Origin: Clonostachys chloroleuca
Lineage: Eukaryota > Ascomycota > Sordariomycetes > Hypocreales > Bionectriaceae
Direction of reading: 5' to 3'
Assembly (NCBI GenBank): GCA_037952775.1
Contig: JBANAY010000004.1
Span: 6,324,001 to 6,388,000 of the forward strand
DNA: 64,000 nucleotides
The position numbers and the translations under genes were made by a program. Under the pieces are notes generated by a model. The model was not told where the DNA came from and did no database searches. It saw only the letters and a program-made list of their open reading frames with translations. Position 1 is the stretch's first letter. Every line of letters starts with the position of its first letter. This document shows, piece by piece, positions 33,996 to 43,898 of this stretch.

Positions 33996-34520
33996 TCACA
34001 TTTGGGCTTCAGGCGCAATTCCATGCGAAACATACGTGACCAAGCTCACATCAGCGGTCGAAGTGATAAGAAAGCCACCATCCATCTCAGTCACCTTTTC
34101 ATCTATCTCAGATGAGATATTCATGTTATGGCGAATGTGTGGTTCTGTTTCACCTAATGTCATACTAAGAAGGGCCTCGCGTTCCTGTCGATGCCCTTCA
34201 ATCAACTTGGCGAGCCTCAAATCGTCTCCCACTGCTGGGAATTCTTTTCCCGATGGGGTTTGGAGAGAAAGATTAGCCATCATAGCTGAATCTAGATCTT
34301 CGATATGACTAGGTAAAGCTGGGTTTCCCGGAGCAACACTTGTCTCTCCTCGTATGGTGATGAACGGGGTTTCATTAGTTCTTATCGGAGGAAGAATCGC
34401 AGATTGATTCACTTCGTTAGTCATTGTGTGACCGGATTGATCAACAGGTATGTTTTCTTGGGGCAGATTGAGGCGCTTGGTATGTTCTGATGAAGAAGTG
34501 GTAAACTTGAGATGAGTCAT
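33996..34520 (-). CDS. Hypothetical protein, 174 aa
   Basis: A single ATG-initiated frame, mostly polar and probably disordered, with an acidic helical part (LRLAKLIEGHRQEREALLSM) in the second half. No known domain. The frame is intact and has fungal-like codon use, but no splice sites, homologues or motifs support it further. Confidence 0.4.
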   Translation of the reverse strand: MTHLKFTTSSSEHTKRLNLPQENIPVDQSGHTMTNEVNQSAILPPIRTNETPFITIRGETSVAPGNPALPSHIEDLDSAMMANLSLQTPSGKEFPAVGDDLRLAKLIEGHRQEREALLSMTLGETEPHIRHNMNISSEIDEKVTEMDGGFLITSTADVSLVTYVSHGIAPEAQM

Positions 34521-35261
34521 GCTTGCTTCTATTTGGATTATAAAGAATGTTTGATTAGGTTACGAAGAAATAATCATGTAAGTGTATACATCAGATGCTG
34601 CAAGCCTATCGTACTTATATTACTCAGGCAAGAGGCCATGGCCCCTAATCATCAAGTACAACCATCCTGGTTCTCCTCAAGGATCCGCTGCTGTGGCGAG
34701 GCCCTACTGTCCGTTATAGCCAAACTGGCGACGATCCATGTAGCAAAACTGGCTGCTGTTCAGAAGGACAACCATAGCCAGTTTGCAGGCGGCATTGTAG
34801 CCGAAATGGCTGCCCTCTCCGCAAGGATTTACTATAGACTACGATAATCTTACTGTACATACCGGTACCTACCGGTACCTACCTACCTACAGTACCTACA
34901 GTACCTACAGTACATTGTAACTTATACAGAAATATCTACAGTTATGGGCAAAACCAGCTGCCTGGCTTAAGCAAGAATTAGATGTAGTTCTATACCTATC
35001 TCCACAAGTCTAAAAAGAGAAAATAGGAAATAAACGAAGGAAGAGGTTCGGCAGTGTATTCATTTCCTGAATGTTAGCCGAAGAGTCATTGGGTAGGGAG
35101 GTATTCTTGAGCGATAGCTTTTGCATTCGGTGGGTGGAAGCAGGGAAACTCTGAATCTGACACCTGGAGAATGGCTGCCTAACGATCACGTGAGGAGCTG
35201 AGGTGGACTGCATCAGCATTTCCATTCGTAGCCGTAATTCACTACGTCTGCATAATCCAAG
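34521..35261. other. Intergenic with a short tandem repeat
   Basis: The region 34861-34917 is built of CTACCGGTAC and CTACAGTAC repeats. Otherwise nothing recognised. Confidence 0.45.
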
Positions 35262-35950
35262 GTGGGTAACAATCATGATGGCAGCGATATTCAGGGCAAT
35301 ATTAATTACAACTACCTGCTCCACTCGGCAGCCCCCGCCGAGGCTGCCGAAGTCGTCCACGTCATTCCATATCCTCGCAATGAAGACCTAGTCCGTCATC
35401 AGGATCTCATCGACAAACTAGACAAGCTTTTGCCCCAAACATCGGACTTCTTTAGCACTGCTCTTTGGGGCTTAGGAGGTTCAGGGTATATTTTCACCTC
35501 CGCCTCCATCTCCACCACCATACCTTACAGAGTCAGGCACACTTGCATGTGAATCAACGAAGGTGCTGACGAGCCAAGTAAAACGCGATTGCCCTAGACT
35601 ATGTATACCGAAGGTGCGGCAACGATGACGAATGCTGCATCTTCTGGGTCCACGCCGATAGCGAAGCAACTTTTACCTCTGACTATAAGACGATTGGGAA
35701 GAGGCTTGCTGTTGACGACCGACTCGACGGCTCGGATCTACTTGAGGCCGTGCGTAGTAAGATCAAAACGCGTTCGAGATGGGTGATGGTTCTAGATAAT
35801 GCTGATGATCTAGAGCTATTTGGAGTGGGCCGAGCACAGCCTGGGAATAACAAGGATCTACATGAATATATCCCTCATGCATCGCAGGGGATAATATTAT
35901 GGACGAGTCGAGATGTGCATATTGCTGGCACACTCGTCGGCTTGAATACA
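35262..35950 (+). pseudogene. NB-ARC (NLR-type STAND) gene fragment broken at the P-loop
   Basis: The first exon frame reads GNINYNYLLHSAAPA, then DFFSTALWGLGGSG. A 93-bp intron (35486-35578) follows, then GKT completes the Walker A motif. The next codons have lost one base, since IALDYVYRRCGNDDE is in a different frame. That frame continues with CIFWVHADSEATF and the kinase-2 motif WVMVLDNADD, then ILWTSRDVHIAGTLVG, after which homology stops. No repeat domain and no N-terminal effector domain remain. Intact fungal relatives act in non-self recognition and programmed cell death. This copy cannot make a full nucleotide-binding domain. Confidence 0.8.
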
Positions 35951-36506
35951 TGTATCACCTTGCATTTGTATGTACATATGGTGGTATAACGTAAAGCGTT
36001 GGGCTTGTGACTTGTCTATCTAGATCTAGCTGCGTCAGTCCCTTTTTTGGGCTACCTATGGTAACCCTCTGTTAGGGTATGACATTCTAGCGCTTATATA
36101 AGGTTGGCCGAAAAGAGGTCCCAACTTCTCTCCATATTTGACGTTGACATTATCGGAATATATATATATAAACCCCAATCAGCCACACATGGCTGGCACA
36201 GCGTGTTCCTACGGTCTTTCATATGTCCAGTCTAAAAATGGCTCCATTGTGCAAACACCGGTAGTTCAGCCACTCCTCGACCCCTAAGGCTAGATTCCTC
36301 CGTTTCTTCCTTCTTTCTAGTCAATTTTAGCTCTTAATAAACCCTACTGAGACTTGATTATCGATGTATACATATATGTATAGGTACCGGTACATATGTA
36401 CATATACATAAGACAGGAGATAGATCCTGAAATTTTCCTGGTGATACTTTCCAATAAGCCTGAAAGGGTGTCGTATCTTTCCCTGTAGAATACTCCAAAG
36501 GACCGC
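35951..36506. other. Intergenic, no gene recognised
   Basis: Contains short AT microsatellites near 36163-36171 and GTACATATG-like repeats near 36370-36410. Confidence 0.4.
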
Positions 36507-37632
36507 CTAAGTTGGAGCCCAGCCGATCCGAATGGTGAGCTTCTCTTCAAACAAAAGAGAATCCTTTATAGTGTAACGAGGATAGTCCATATAATAGTAG
36601 TCGACATCCCAATTTTCACTGTCGTTATCAAGGTGGCTACTGAGAGGAGTAGCTCTAGTATCCAAAGCGTCGCAAGCTTGAGCTTCTGAGGACTTCAATC
36701 TCTTCTGTCTCTGAAGATCGGTATTATCCTGCTGTGTCGTACGCCTCTTTTGGGACCGCGATGGACCTATTGTGGCGCCATAAACACTCTCGTTCAGAAT
36801 ATTGTGGTTACCCCTCTCATGGATATTGGTATCTCCATTGCCCGCATCTGAAGCAGAGTCTCTACTGCTATCAAACGGGACAGTGTTGCCATTGACGTCA
36901 TCTAGAATGATATGGGTGCTACCCTCATTCAGACCGGTACGGCTATCGCACTCATCTGAAGCAGTGTCTCTGTCGCTATCAAATGGGACAGTATTGCCAT
37001 CGCCCTCGCCTGGCAGGGTATGGACACCACCCTCATCTGGAAGGGTATGGGCACCACCCTCGTCCTGCTCGGTGTTCCTCGTGTAGAAAGCCGTCATCGC
37101 TCTCATCACTCTCGTTATCGCTACTCAAAACAATAACACTCGATCTCTCATGCAGATTGTGAGCATGATGATCCCTCCTATCAAGAAGGGTGTGACAATC
37201 GCTCTTTGCTTGGATAGTGGGATGTTTCCCAGAAACAATCTGCTGGAGTATAGACGAAGTCTTTAGGCCATAAGGCTCAATTTTCGGCCTGAGAGGAACA
37301 TATCTCCTAGTTAGAGCAGTGATCTGCTCCATAAAAACATCAGGAGGGATTGGCGAAGCCATCAGGTTGCAAGATTCATTCAATCGACCATGCGGCTCCT
37401 GAGAATATATACCACTCTTATCTGTAGCCGTATTGCGACCGGCGTCATCAAGAGAGGTACTAGGAGTCTGGTGCGTTGAGGGGGTCTTTGGGTGATAAGG
37501 CTCAGTTTCCTGGGTAGAGCGAGGAGGAGTGCGGTACTTGTTGGCATCACGACCACTCTCACGTGGAGCGGAGTAATGTTCCGCATCAAGAGTCTGGTGG
37601 GAAGGGTAGAGGACATCCGAAAGTCACATCAT
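36507..37632 (-). pseudogene. Cassette gene A, degenerate paralogue of gene D
   Basis: The core promoter and gene body resemble gene D (42513-43898). Both have TATTTAAAGAGCACTCC about 120-130 bp before the ATG. Here the first codons read ATG ATG TGA, and the D-like frame is resumed only after a shift. Two main pieces follow: about 37616-37033 (SDVLYPSHQTLDAEHYSA, NKYRTPP), and 37109-36507 with repeats of the DGNTVPFDSDRD type, then a basic KRRTTQQDNTDLQRQKRLKS motif shared with D. The C-terminal domain of D is cut short at GWAPT. Two frameshifts and the truncation mark it as a pseudogene. Function unknown. Confidence 0.65.
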
Positions 37633-37829
37633 TGTGCGTGTTTTTGTGGTTGCTCGCGTTTCTGTTGTATAGAGGAAAGGTGGCTGGAGTGTTCTGGTGC
37701 AATAAAGAGTAGTGAAAAGAACAAAAAAAAGGGGAGGAGGCGGGAATGGAGGAGTGCTCTTTAAATAAGCGAAAGACCGCCGACGTGTCTGCGACGAGCT
37801 AGATCTGGATAGGAAAATGATGGCCCTCT

Positions 37830-38100
37830 GCACCAGTCGGCGCTACTCGACCTCCAGTTGCTCTCGGCTATGATTGTGTCTGCCTCGCTGTTTGAACTAA
37901 TGCAGAGAGAGGAGGAGGGCGGGGCTCCTTACGGTCATAGGACGAGTCTCGACATGCCAGCCGGCCTCCTTCTCGACCTCCAGTTGGCCTCGACCGTGGC
38001 TGTATGCTCTTAGTTGTATGGACTAATGCAGAGAGGATGGAGGAAGGGGCTTGTATGGCCTGATATCAGCGAGGTCCGTATCCAGTCGACCTTGAATGTG
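37830..38100 (-). repeat. Cassette repeat array, left (about 2 units)
   Basis: Two units of about 127 bp, in reverse orientation relative to the array at 41640-42220. Each contains the complement of ACTGGAGGTCGAG and of GCATTAGTCC-like sequence. The array lies between genes A and B, inside their presumed shared promoter region. Confidence 0.75.
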
Positions 38101-38430
38101 ACCTAGGTTGGCTCAGCCGTAACTACTACGACCAGCTCCGGTGTTCCTGAGAATCCTGCTTGCCACCGTGTTCGGGTTTCCCGTTGAGGATTCCCTCTAA
38201 ATACTCTGTTCGGGCCATAGAGCTTAGTAAACCGACTCAGAACATTATTTAATAGCAGACTTCCCCCAACATTTTGAACCCAATCATAACCCACCTTCAA
38301 GACCCTACAACGATATACCAGTCCCCACTACACACAATCCTTACTACCTACTGAGGTATATAAGGAGACTAATACCCGTCTATACTTCAACTTTAACTCT
38401 TTCTTTCATTTCCTCTTCAAACTCTGCAAT

Positions 38431-39696
38431 ATGTCTTTCTCTTCAGCCCACATCCCCTTGCCTGACACTCCATGGACGGGAAATCAGTCCTCAATAGCAC
38501 CGCTAGATCTCTTCGACATGTCCTCATTAGCAACAAGGATACGAGACACCTATCTTGATGGATACAAACGGGGCTTTGAGGACGGATACAAGTCTGGAGT
38601 TGACGCTTCAAGCTCGATTGTGTGTGTATCAGACCTGCTGTCTCCTGTCGCTTCACCCAATAGAAATCGATTTTTTAGCAATGAAGGACTGATAGCAATT
38701 GACCCCTCCACTCAACTTTCCGCAATTGAAGGCGTGGCATACTCAGGTGCAGAGTCAGCGCCTGACCCCAGTTTCGCCGAGCCTCCGTTTCCAGATTGCC
38801 CACCGAGCCCTGAATTTCGACTAAGCGACTTCTTGCACATCCCAGAGTGGAATAGCGATGTAACAACACCCTCTGCCGAGCAGGGAACTGCCGCATCAAA
38901 GGGGGCATTATCGCCTGCTGACCTTTGTGCAACAAATCAACAGCCCATGTCAAGCCAAAGACCGACTACACCCACTACATGTCAGCCGTGTGAGCTTGTG
39001 GCTGGAAATTCGAGCGAGTCGCAAATAGATACTCATATACCGCCGCAGAGCGATGATTTAAGGCCACGGTCTCCCCTAAGCAGCAAATCCAGAACCCCGA
39101 CAGTGCCGCACGATCGCTTAGACAGAGCAATGACGCAGAGCAGTGCGGATGATGCGGGTGTCGGCCGGACAATGGTGACTTCTCCGGAAATGACAATACC
39201 TCCCAATGCAACGAATCCAACAGCAGGAGCCCCTCTGCCAGACAGCGAAAGGGGCACCAGGTCATATCCCCTTGCCATACTTGAGTCATCAGATGATGAG
39301 CAGCACTTGAGCCCGCGCAAGAGGAAGCGTCTCGCTCTACGAGACAAGAAGCCTTCTTCACCTAGGTTTCTGATTGAATCCATTCAAGTTCAATCTTCAA
39401 CAACAGGCACTACGATTCTTACCTGGAACCAAACAATGAGGAAGTGGATAGATAAGGAGTCAAATGCTTCTTATCATGGAACCGAGATTCTCGAACAGTT
39501 TGCTCTAGTGTCCATCCACGGCATTTTCAAAAGTCTTTTTCAAATAGACTTAGAAATGGTGAATGGCTGCTGGGAAGGTGAGGATGGCCTAGACTGTTTG
39601 GCTATTCAAGTGAAGCTCTCCTCAGTTGAAGCAACCCTACGAAAAGCCGAAGAGAAGCCTTACACTGATTGTCAGGAGAAACCTTGTCTAGGGTAG
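38431..39696 (+). CDS. Cassette gene B, lineage-specific protein
   Basis: An intact single-exon ORF of 421 aa. A TATA box (GTATATAAGG) lies about 75 bp upstream. The N-terminus has an aromatic-rich helix (YLDGYKRGFEDGYKSG). The centre is long, disordered and Ser/Pro/Thr-rich. Near residue 300 is a basic patch (SPRKRKRLALRDKK), a likely nuclear signal. The end is a globular domain with TILTWNQTMRKWID and CWEGEDG. Gene C has similarly placed W-x6-W and GWEGDD motifs. No known family recognised. A nuclear role is suggested only by the basic patch. Its partner A, divergently oriented across the repeat array, is degenerate. Confidence 0.65.
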   Translation: MSFSSAHIPLPDTPWTGNQSSIAPLDLFDMSSLATRIRDTYLDGYKRGFEDGYKSGVDASSSIVCVSDLLSPVASPNRNRFFSNEGLIAIDPSTQLSAIEGVAYSGAESAPDPSFAEPPFPDCPPSPEFRLSDFLHIPEWNSDVTTPSAEQGTAASKGALSPADLCATNQQPMSSQRPTTPTTCQPCELVAGNSSESQIDTHIPPQSDDLRPRSPLSSKSRTPTVPHDRLDRAMTQSSADDAGVGRTMVTSPEMTIPPNATNPTAGAPLPDSERGTRSYPLAILESSDDEQHLSPRKRKRLALRDKKPSSPRFLIESIQVQSSTTGTTILTWNQTMRKWIDKESNASYHGTEILEQFALVSIHGIFKSLFQIDLEMVNGCWEGEDGLDCLAIQVKLSSVEATLRKAEEKPYTDCQEKPCLG

Positions 39697-40190
39697 CATC
39701 ACTGTAATAAAAAAATGAATTTTGTTTTATTCCAGTATTAGTCCTACATGAATATGAACCTGGCTAAGCGATTCAAACCGGAGCCTTTATAACATTTATT
39801 TAGCTGACAGCGAGTGGCAGTTAATAGAGACATAGGCGACGACGATTCGATGTTAAGCATGTACTGCTACTGGAAGAGGCAAGCTAGCGGTAATAACGAT
39901 AGCGGCAAAGATAAGGCAGCATGTTCAATGTAATAAAAATATACAAACAAATAAAAGGTTGATGAAAATAAACAGGAGGTAAGCTTTAATCAAAATAAGC
40001 CCTTCTATTATCATCTCAAGTTTTCCACTTCGACCTCAATCTAATAGTCCACTAAGTACTAAAATCAAGGATCAAGGTAGAGAAAGACAGTTACAGATAC
40101 TGCAAGGGTGTATGCGAGTCAAAAACCAACTCGATCAGTCGGAGCGGAATATCAGAGTATCAAATAAGTAGTCCATTATCCTAACACTCC
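39697..40190. other. Centre of the inverted cassette duplication
   Basis: An AT-rich spacer between the convergent 3' ends of B and C. The part near 40060-40190 is also found, altered, at about 54800-54930. No coding sequence. Confidence 0.5.
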
Positions 40191-41455
40191 CTACAAATCC
40201 TCCAAAGAACCTCCATTATATGGTTCCCCTAGATAAAATACCTCGCAATCAACATCACGGATTGATAACATGGGTTGGAAGATTGCCTTGAGATCCAACA
40301 CACCAGTCTTTACCTCCCAAAGGTCTTCATCAACATCATCACCTTCCCAACCAGTCTCCTGATCAAAGATCATAATCTCAATGCCATTTGGTAATACTCC
40401 GACAAGGGCCTCTGGCTTATAATAGCTGAAAAGTTCATGCATGTCCAGAGGTGCTCGGGACAATGATGTAACCCAGGTATTCTCTTCATCATCCCACAAG
40501 ACCCTTAACTTTCCAGTGTCTATGAGAGATCGAAATATTCCACGCTGGATCTGAAATTTCCAAGGGCTGGCCTGCTCTGATTTGGGTGAACAATGACGTT
40601 GCACCTTGCGAGTTGGGTATCGGTAGTTATTGCTCTCTTGTGGTGTTTCTGGCCCTGAATCACTAAGCAGGTTGGTAATGAACGGTTGGCTCGTCGTACA
40701 CGTGCTTGATGAGTTTGAACAGGCTGAGGCTGCTTCTGATGTTGTGGAGGCGGCTGGGCTAAATACCACCACCGTGGTAGAGCTAGTCACGGATGGACTA
40801 TATGCGTCTGGCATTACGGTACTGGTTTGTATAGTTCTCTCTGGCGTTACAGAAGCTTGATGAGCACCCAACATTTCCAGAGCCTTGTGGGAAGTAAAGC
40901 CATGGCTATCTAACCCTTGAGGCTTGGACCCAGCGTCGATAGACTCCCCAGGCCTATCCAACTTGACAGAGGAATGAACAGCGTTGTCTGAAATGGTAGT
41001 ATAGGTAGACTGCCCCTCGTGAGCACCGAAGTGGCGGTTCTCAAAATATGCGCCAGGTATATAAGGCCATTTCGAACCGGTTGTTGGGGGAGCAGTCCCT
41101 GAGACACGGAGTGCGCAAAGGGTGTATACTGGAGAGCGCCAGGAGGCAAAAGTGTAGAGCCATCTGAGGCGGACGTAATACTCAGATCTTGTGAGAATAC
41201 TTGGTCAATTGGTGCAATGAAGTTCCCAGATTCTGGCAATGTGTAAATAGAACCGTGATTCATATTGGTGGGAGCTGTAGGGTAATATCCTGGGTCGACT
41301 GAGTTGGCAGGGCTGTAGTAAGAATAACAAGCGGCGGCAAAGCCCTCGCGGTATCCCTTCATGTGTTCATATCGCAATAAATCGACAGAAGAGGGATAGG
41401 ACGAATCGGCAGCCAACAACGGCCAAGTCGGGGGGAAGAAGGGAATGTTATCCAT
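40191..41455 (-). CDS. Cassette gene C, lineage-specific protein
   Basis: Exons 41455-41078 and 41015-40191 join through a 62-bp intron (41016-41077, GTTCGA donor, AG acceptor) to give 400 aa in one frame. The donor is weak, so a frameshift is the alternative. TATA-like GGTATAAAAGG lies about 120 bp upstream. N-terminal YEHMKGYREGFAAACYSYYS resembles the aromatic helix of gene B. A Thr/Ser-rich middle follows, then a basic TRKVQRHCSPK and a globular end with LRVLWDDEENTWVTSLS and GWEGDD, matching gene B in layout. No known family. Confidence 0.65.
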
Positions 41456-41639
41456 GAGTGATGTAGTTGGAATTGAGAGCTGGCTTGAGAGTTGTATTTA
41501 GTGCAAATTGAGAGATGGCTTAGAGATGGTGATAGAGGCAGACTTGTACGCTAGAAGGAAAGGCGAAGGCCATCCTTTTATACCTTTAGGTCTGTCTTAA
41601 TAGCCAATACCATCTCATGCCCTTCCCTTCCTCTTGGCG
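41456..41639. promoter_or_regulatory. Gene C promoter
   Basis: On the minus strand GGTATAAAAGG sits at about 41573-41583, followed by a pyrimidine-rich leader with CTCTAAGCC/CTCTCAATT-like repeats up to the ATG at 41455. Confidence 0.55.
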
Positions 41640-42220
41640 AGATAGGCCGGCTGAGTGGAAGGGGATGCCATGCCATCCGAGCCCCTTTCTCCATCCACTG
41701 TGCATTAGTCCATACAGACAGGCAGATATAACCTTGGCTGAGGCACTTGGAGGTCGAGAATAAGGCCGGCTGAGATACAAATACTCGTTATCATCACCTC
41801 CAGAGAAGGATTTCAGGTCATATAAGCCCCTTTTCATCATCCTCTCTGCATTAGTCCATACAGCATGGTATACACAGCCATGGTCGAGACCACCTAAGGG
41901 TCAAGAATAAGGCCGGCTGAGAGGTAGAGACTCGTTATTATCATGTCCGGGATGATGATTCAGGCCATCCGAGCCCCCTTTCTCCATCTTCCTTGCATTA
42001 GTCCATACAGCCAGGCAGACATAGCCTTGGCTTGGGCAACTGGAGGTCGAGAAGGAGGCCGACTGAGATGCTGAGGAAGGAGATGTCGGGCCGTCCGAGG
42101 CCCCCTTTTCCATCCTCTTTGCACTAGTCCATACATCCAGACGGACATACCCTTGGCTGGGGCAACTGGAGGTCGAGAAGGAGGCTAGCTGAGGTACAGA
42201 CACTCAGCATATTCCTATCT
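41640..42220 (+). repeat. Cassette repeat array, right (about 4 units)
   Basis: Four units, with the GGAGGTCGAG core (or its variant GGGTCAAG) near 41749, 41898, 42042 and 42168, so 127-149 bp apart. Units also share GCATTAGTCCATACA and GCCGGCTGAG-like blocks. The array lies between the divergent genes C and D and matches the inverted array between A and B. Confidence 0.8.
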
Positions 42221-42390
42221 AGATCTAGCTTATCGTAAACAAGGCAGGGTAGAGCATCATCCTCTCAGAGTATCTACCTGGCCTTCCTTATTGGTGCCAA
42301 CAGTTCTGGGCCCCTTATTTTAGCCTAGCTGTTCAATTCCTGCAAGGTCACTGAGAGGCTCGTCTTATTAAGCCTGCCGGTGGTCTCTGG

Positions 42391-42407
42391 GTATTTAAAG
42401 AGCACTC
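42391..42407 (+). promoter_or_regulatory. Gene D core promoter
   Basis: TATTTAAAGAGCACTCC, about 120 bp before the start codon. The identical 17-mer occurs upstream of gene A on the other strand at about 37751-37767. Confidence 0.7.
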
Positions 42408-42512
42408 CCCTCCCCCATCTTGACTCTTTCCTTTACTCTCCACTACACCAGCCCACTACAGCCATCTTGCCTCTACCCAGCAGAAACACTAAGAACCAGA
42501 ATACAAACAACA

Positions 42513-43898
42513 ATGAGCTTTTCAAAGATCCTCAACCCTCAGCCACCAGCGCCCGAGACTTCGGGTGCGAAATACAACACCACTACAGACCCAGACTGGA
42601 GTGGTCGAGATATCAACAAGCCCCGTCCCCTCCCCGGGCCTATCCAGCCAACTGAATCTCATGGTCCAATGGCTCCCTCGTCACACCAGACTCTCAGTGC
42701 GGAGCATAATACCGTTCTGAATAATAGTGGTCGTGATATTTATGAGTGCCACCCCCTACCGAATTCGCCAATCCACCGGGATCTTAGTGCGAAACACTAT
42801 ATCGCTCCAGTTGAGAGCCATTACAATACCACCTTGGGAGAGAGCGGTCACAATACCAATCTGAGTGACAGCGATGATCCTACCGTGTTGAACGATGACA
42901 GGCATGAGTACAACGCTCAGGACAGCGATGAAGATTACTTTTCGGCTGAGAATGATACTATTCCAAATAACAGTATTCGCAATACCACACAAGCCAGAGG
43001 CAATTATTATCTTGATGCCCCCCCCCGCTCTCTAGCTATATCAAACGGCCCAAATGGTCCTATCATGCGCCAGGCACGCAGCCAGACTCGCGGCCAGACT
43101 TACAATACAATGTCTCAACCTACTCCGAATAGGGGTAGTAGTCACATTTACCCCCCTGAGTCTGCCTTTCCTATTCACTCTCAGAGCCCAAAAGTTAGTA
43201 GCTTCTAATTATGCATCTTTTATGTGTATTACTTCAGTTGCTGATCACTTAAATAGGAGCTATCAAACATGCCCGGCAAACAGCCAACCCTTGCTAATTC
43301 TGGAACTCTGAGAATTCAATCAGATAGCCCAGGTCCAAGTTCATCAACAAAACCGAAAAGGCGTCTGACACAACAAAATGAGATGAATCCTCAGGTACAG
43401 AAGAGAATCAAGTCCTCCCAAGATGAAACTCATACGGAACGGGGCCCTGAATATACCCCTCTTGATAATGAGCTCTGGGAGGTACATAAGTTTTACGTCC
43501 GGTACCCCGATGGACTCTCACAGGGCTCCCCTGTTTCTGGAGAGGAGCTCGATATCGAGGCCGTCTGGAAGGCAACCCATATTACATATGATGATCTATC
43601 TTCTGGTCTAAGGGAGTCAATCCACGATGCCTACGCACTTGATGGTAAGAAAAGATTACAGGCCTTCAAAGGGCTTGTATCTGATGTCATGAGACAGTTT
43701 GGAGCGAAGTATCAAGGATGGCAATTTGATTGCAAATTCTTTCCGCCTCATAAGGGCGCTAAGGGAACAAGGGTAACGCCTTTTTGGGCCTATTGGAAAC
43801 CGACCAGAGTACGGTTCCAGGATCTATCTCCTATGTTAAAGGAAGAGGTATTAGATGATGCTAGAAGAAAGAAGCTTATTGTCCGATATGGGAACTAA
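42513..43898 (+). CDS. Cassette gene D, lineage-specific protein
   Basis: Exons 42513-43193 and 43257-43898 with a 63-bp intron (GTTAGT...CTGATC...ATAG) give 440 aa. I chose the ATG at 42513 because of its ACAACAATG context and matching position in gene A. Residues 1-225 are polar and Asn/Ser/Asp-rich, with loose repeats such as NNSGRDI, GESGHNTN and NNSIRNT. A basic motif KPKRRLTQQNEMNPQVQKRI follows the intron. The C-terminal 150 residues are globular and Trp/Tyr-rich (LWEVHKFYVRYPDG, FWAYWKPTRVRFQDLSPML). The basic motif suggests a nuclear protein. No known family. This is the intact partner of degenerate gene A. Confidence 0.65.

Noticed and set aside
37033..37109. Overlap of two gene A frames as an intron
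   Set aside because: No GT-AG pair joins the frames without losing similarity to gene D. A frameshift is simpler.
38975..39383. Antisense ORFs of 116-128 aa in gene B
   Set aside because: Shadows of the open 421-codon gene B frame.
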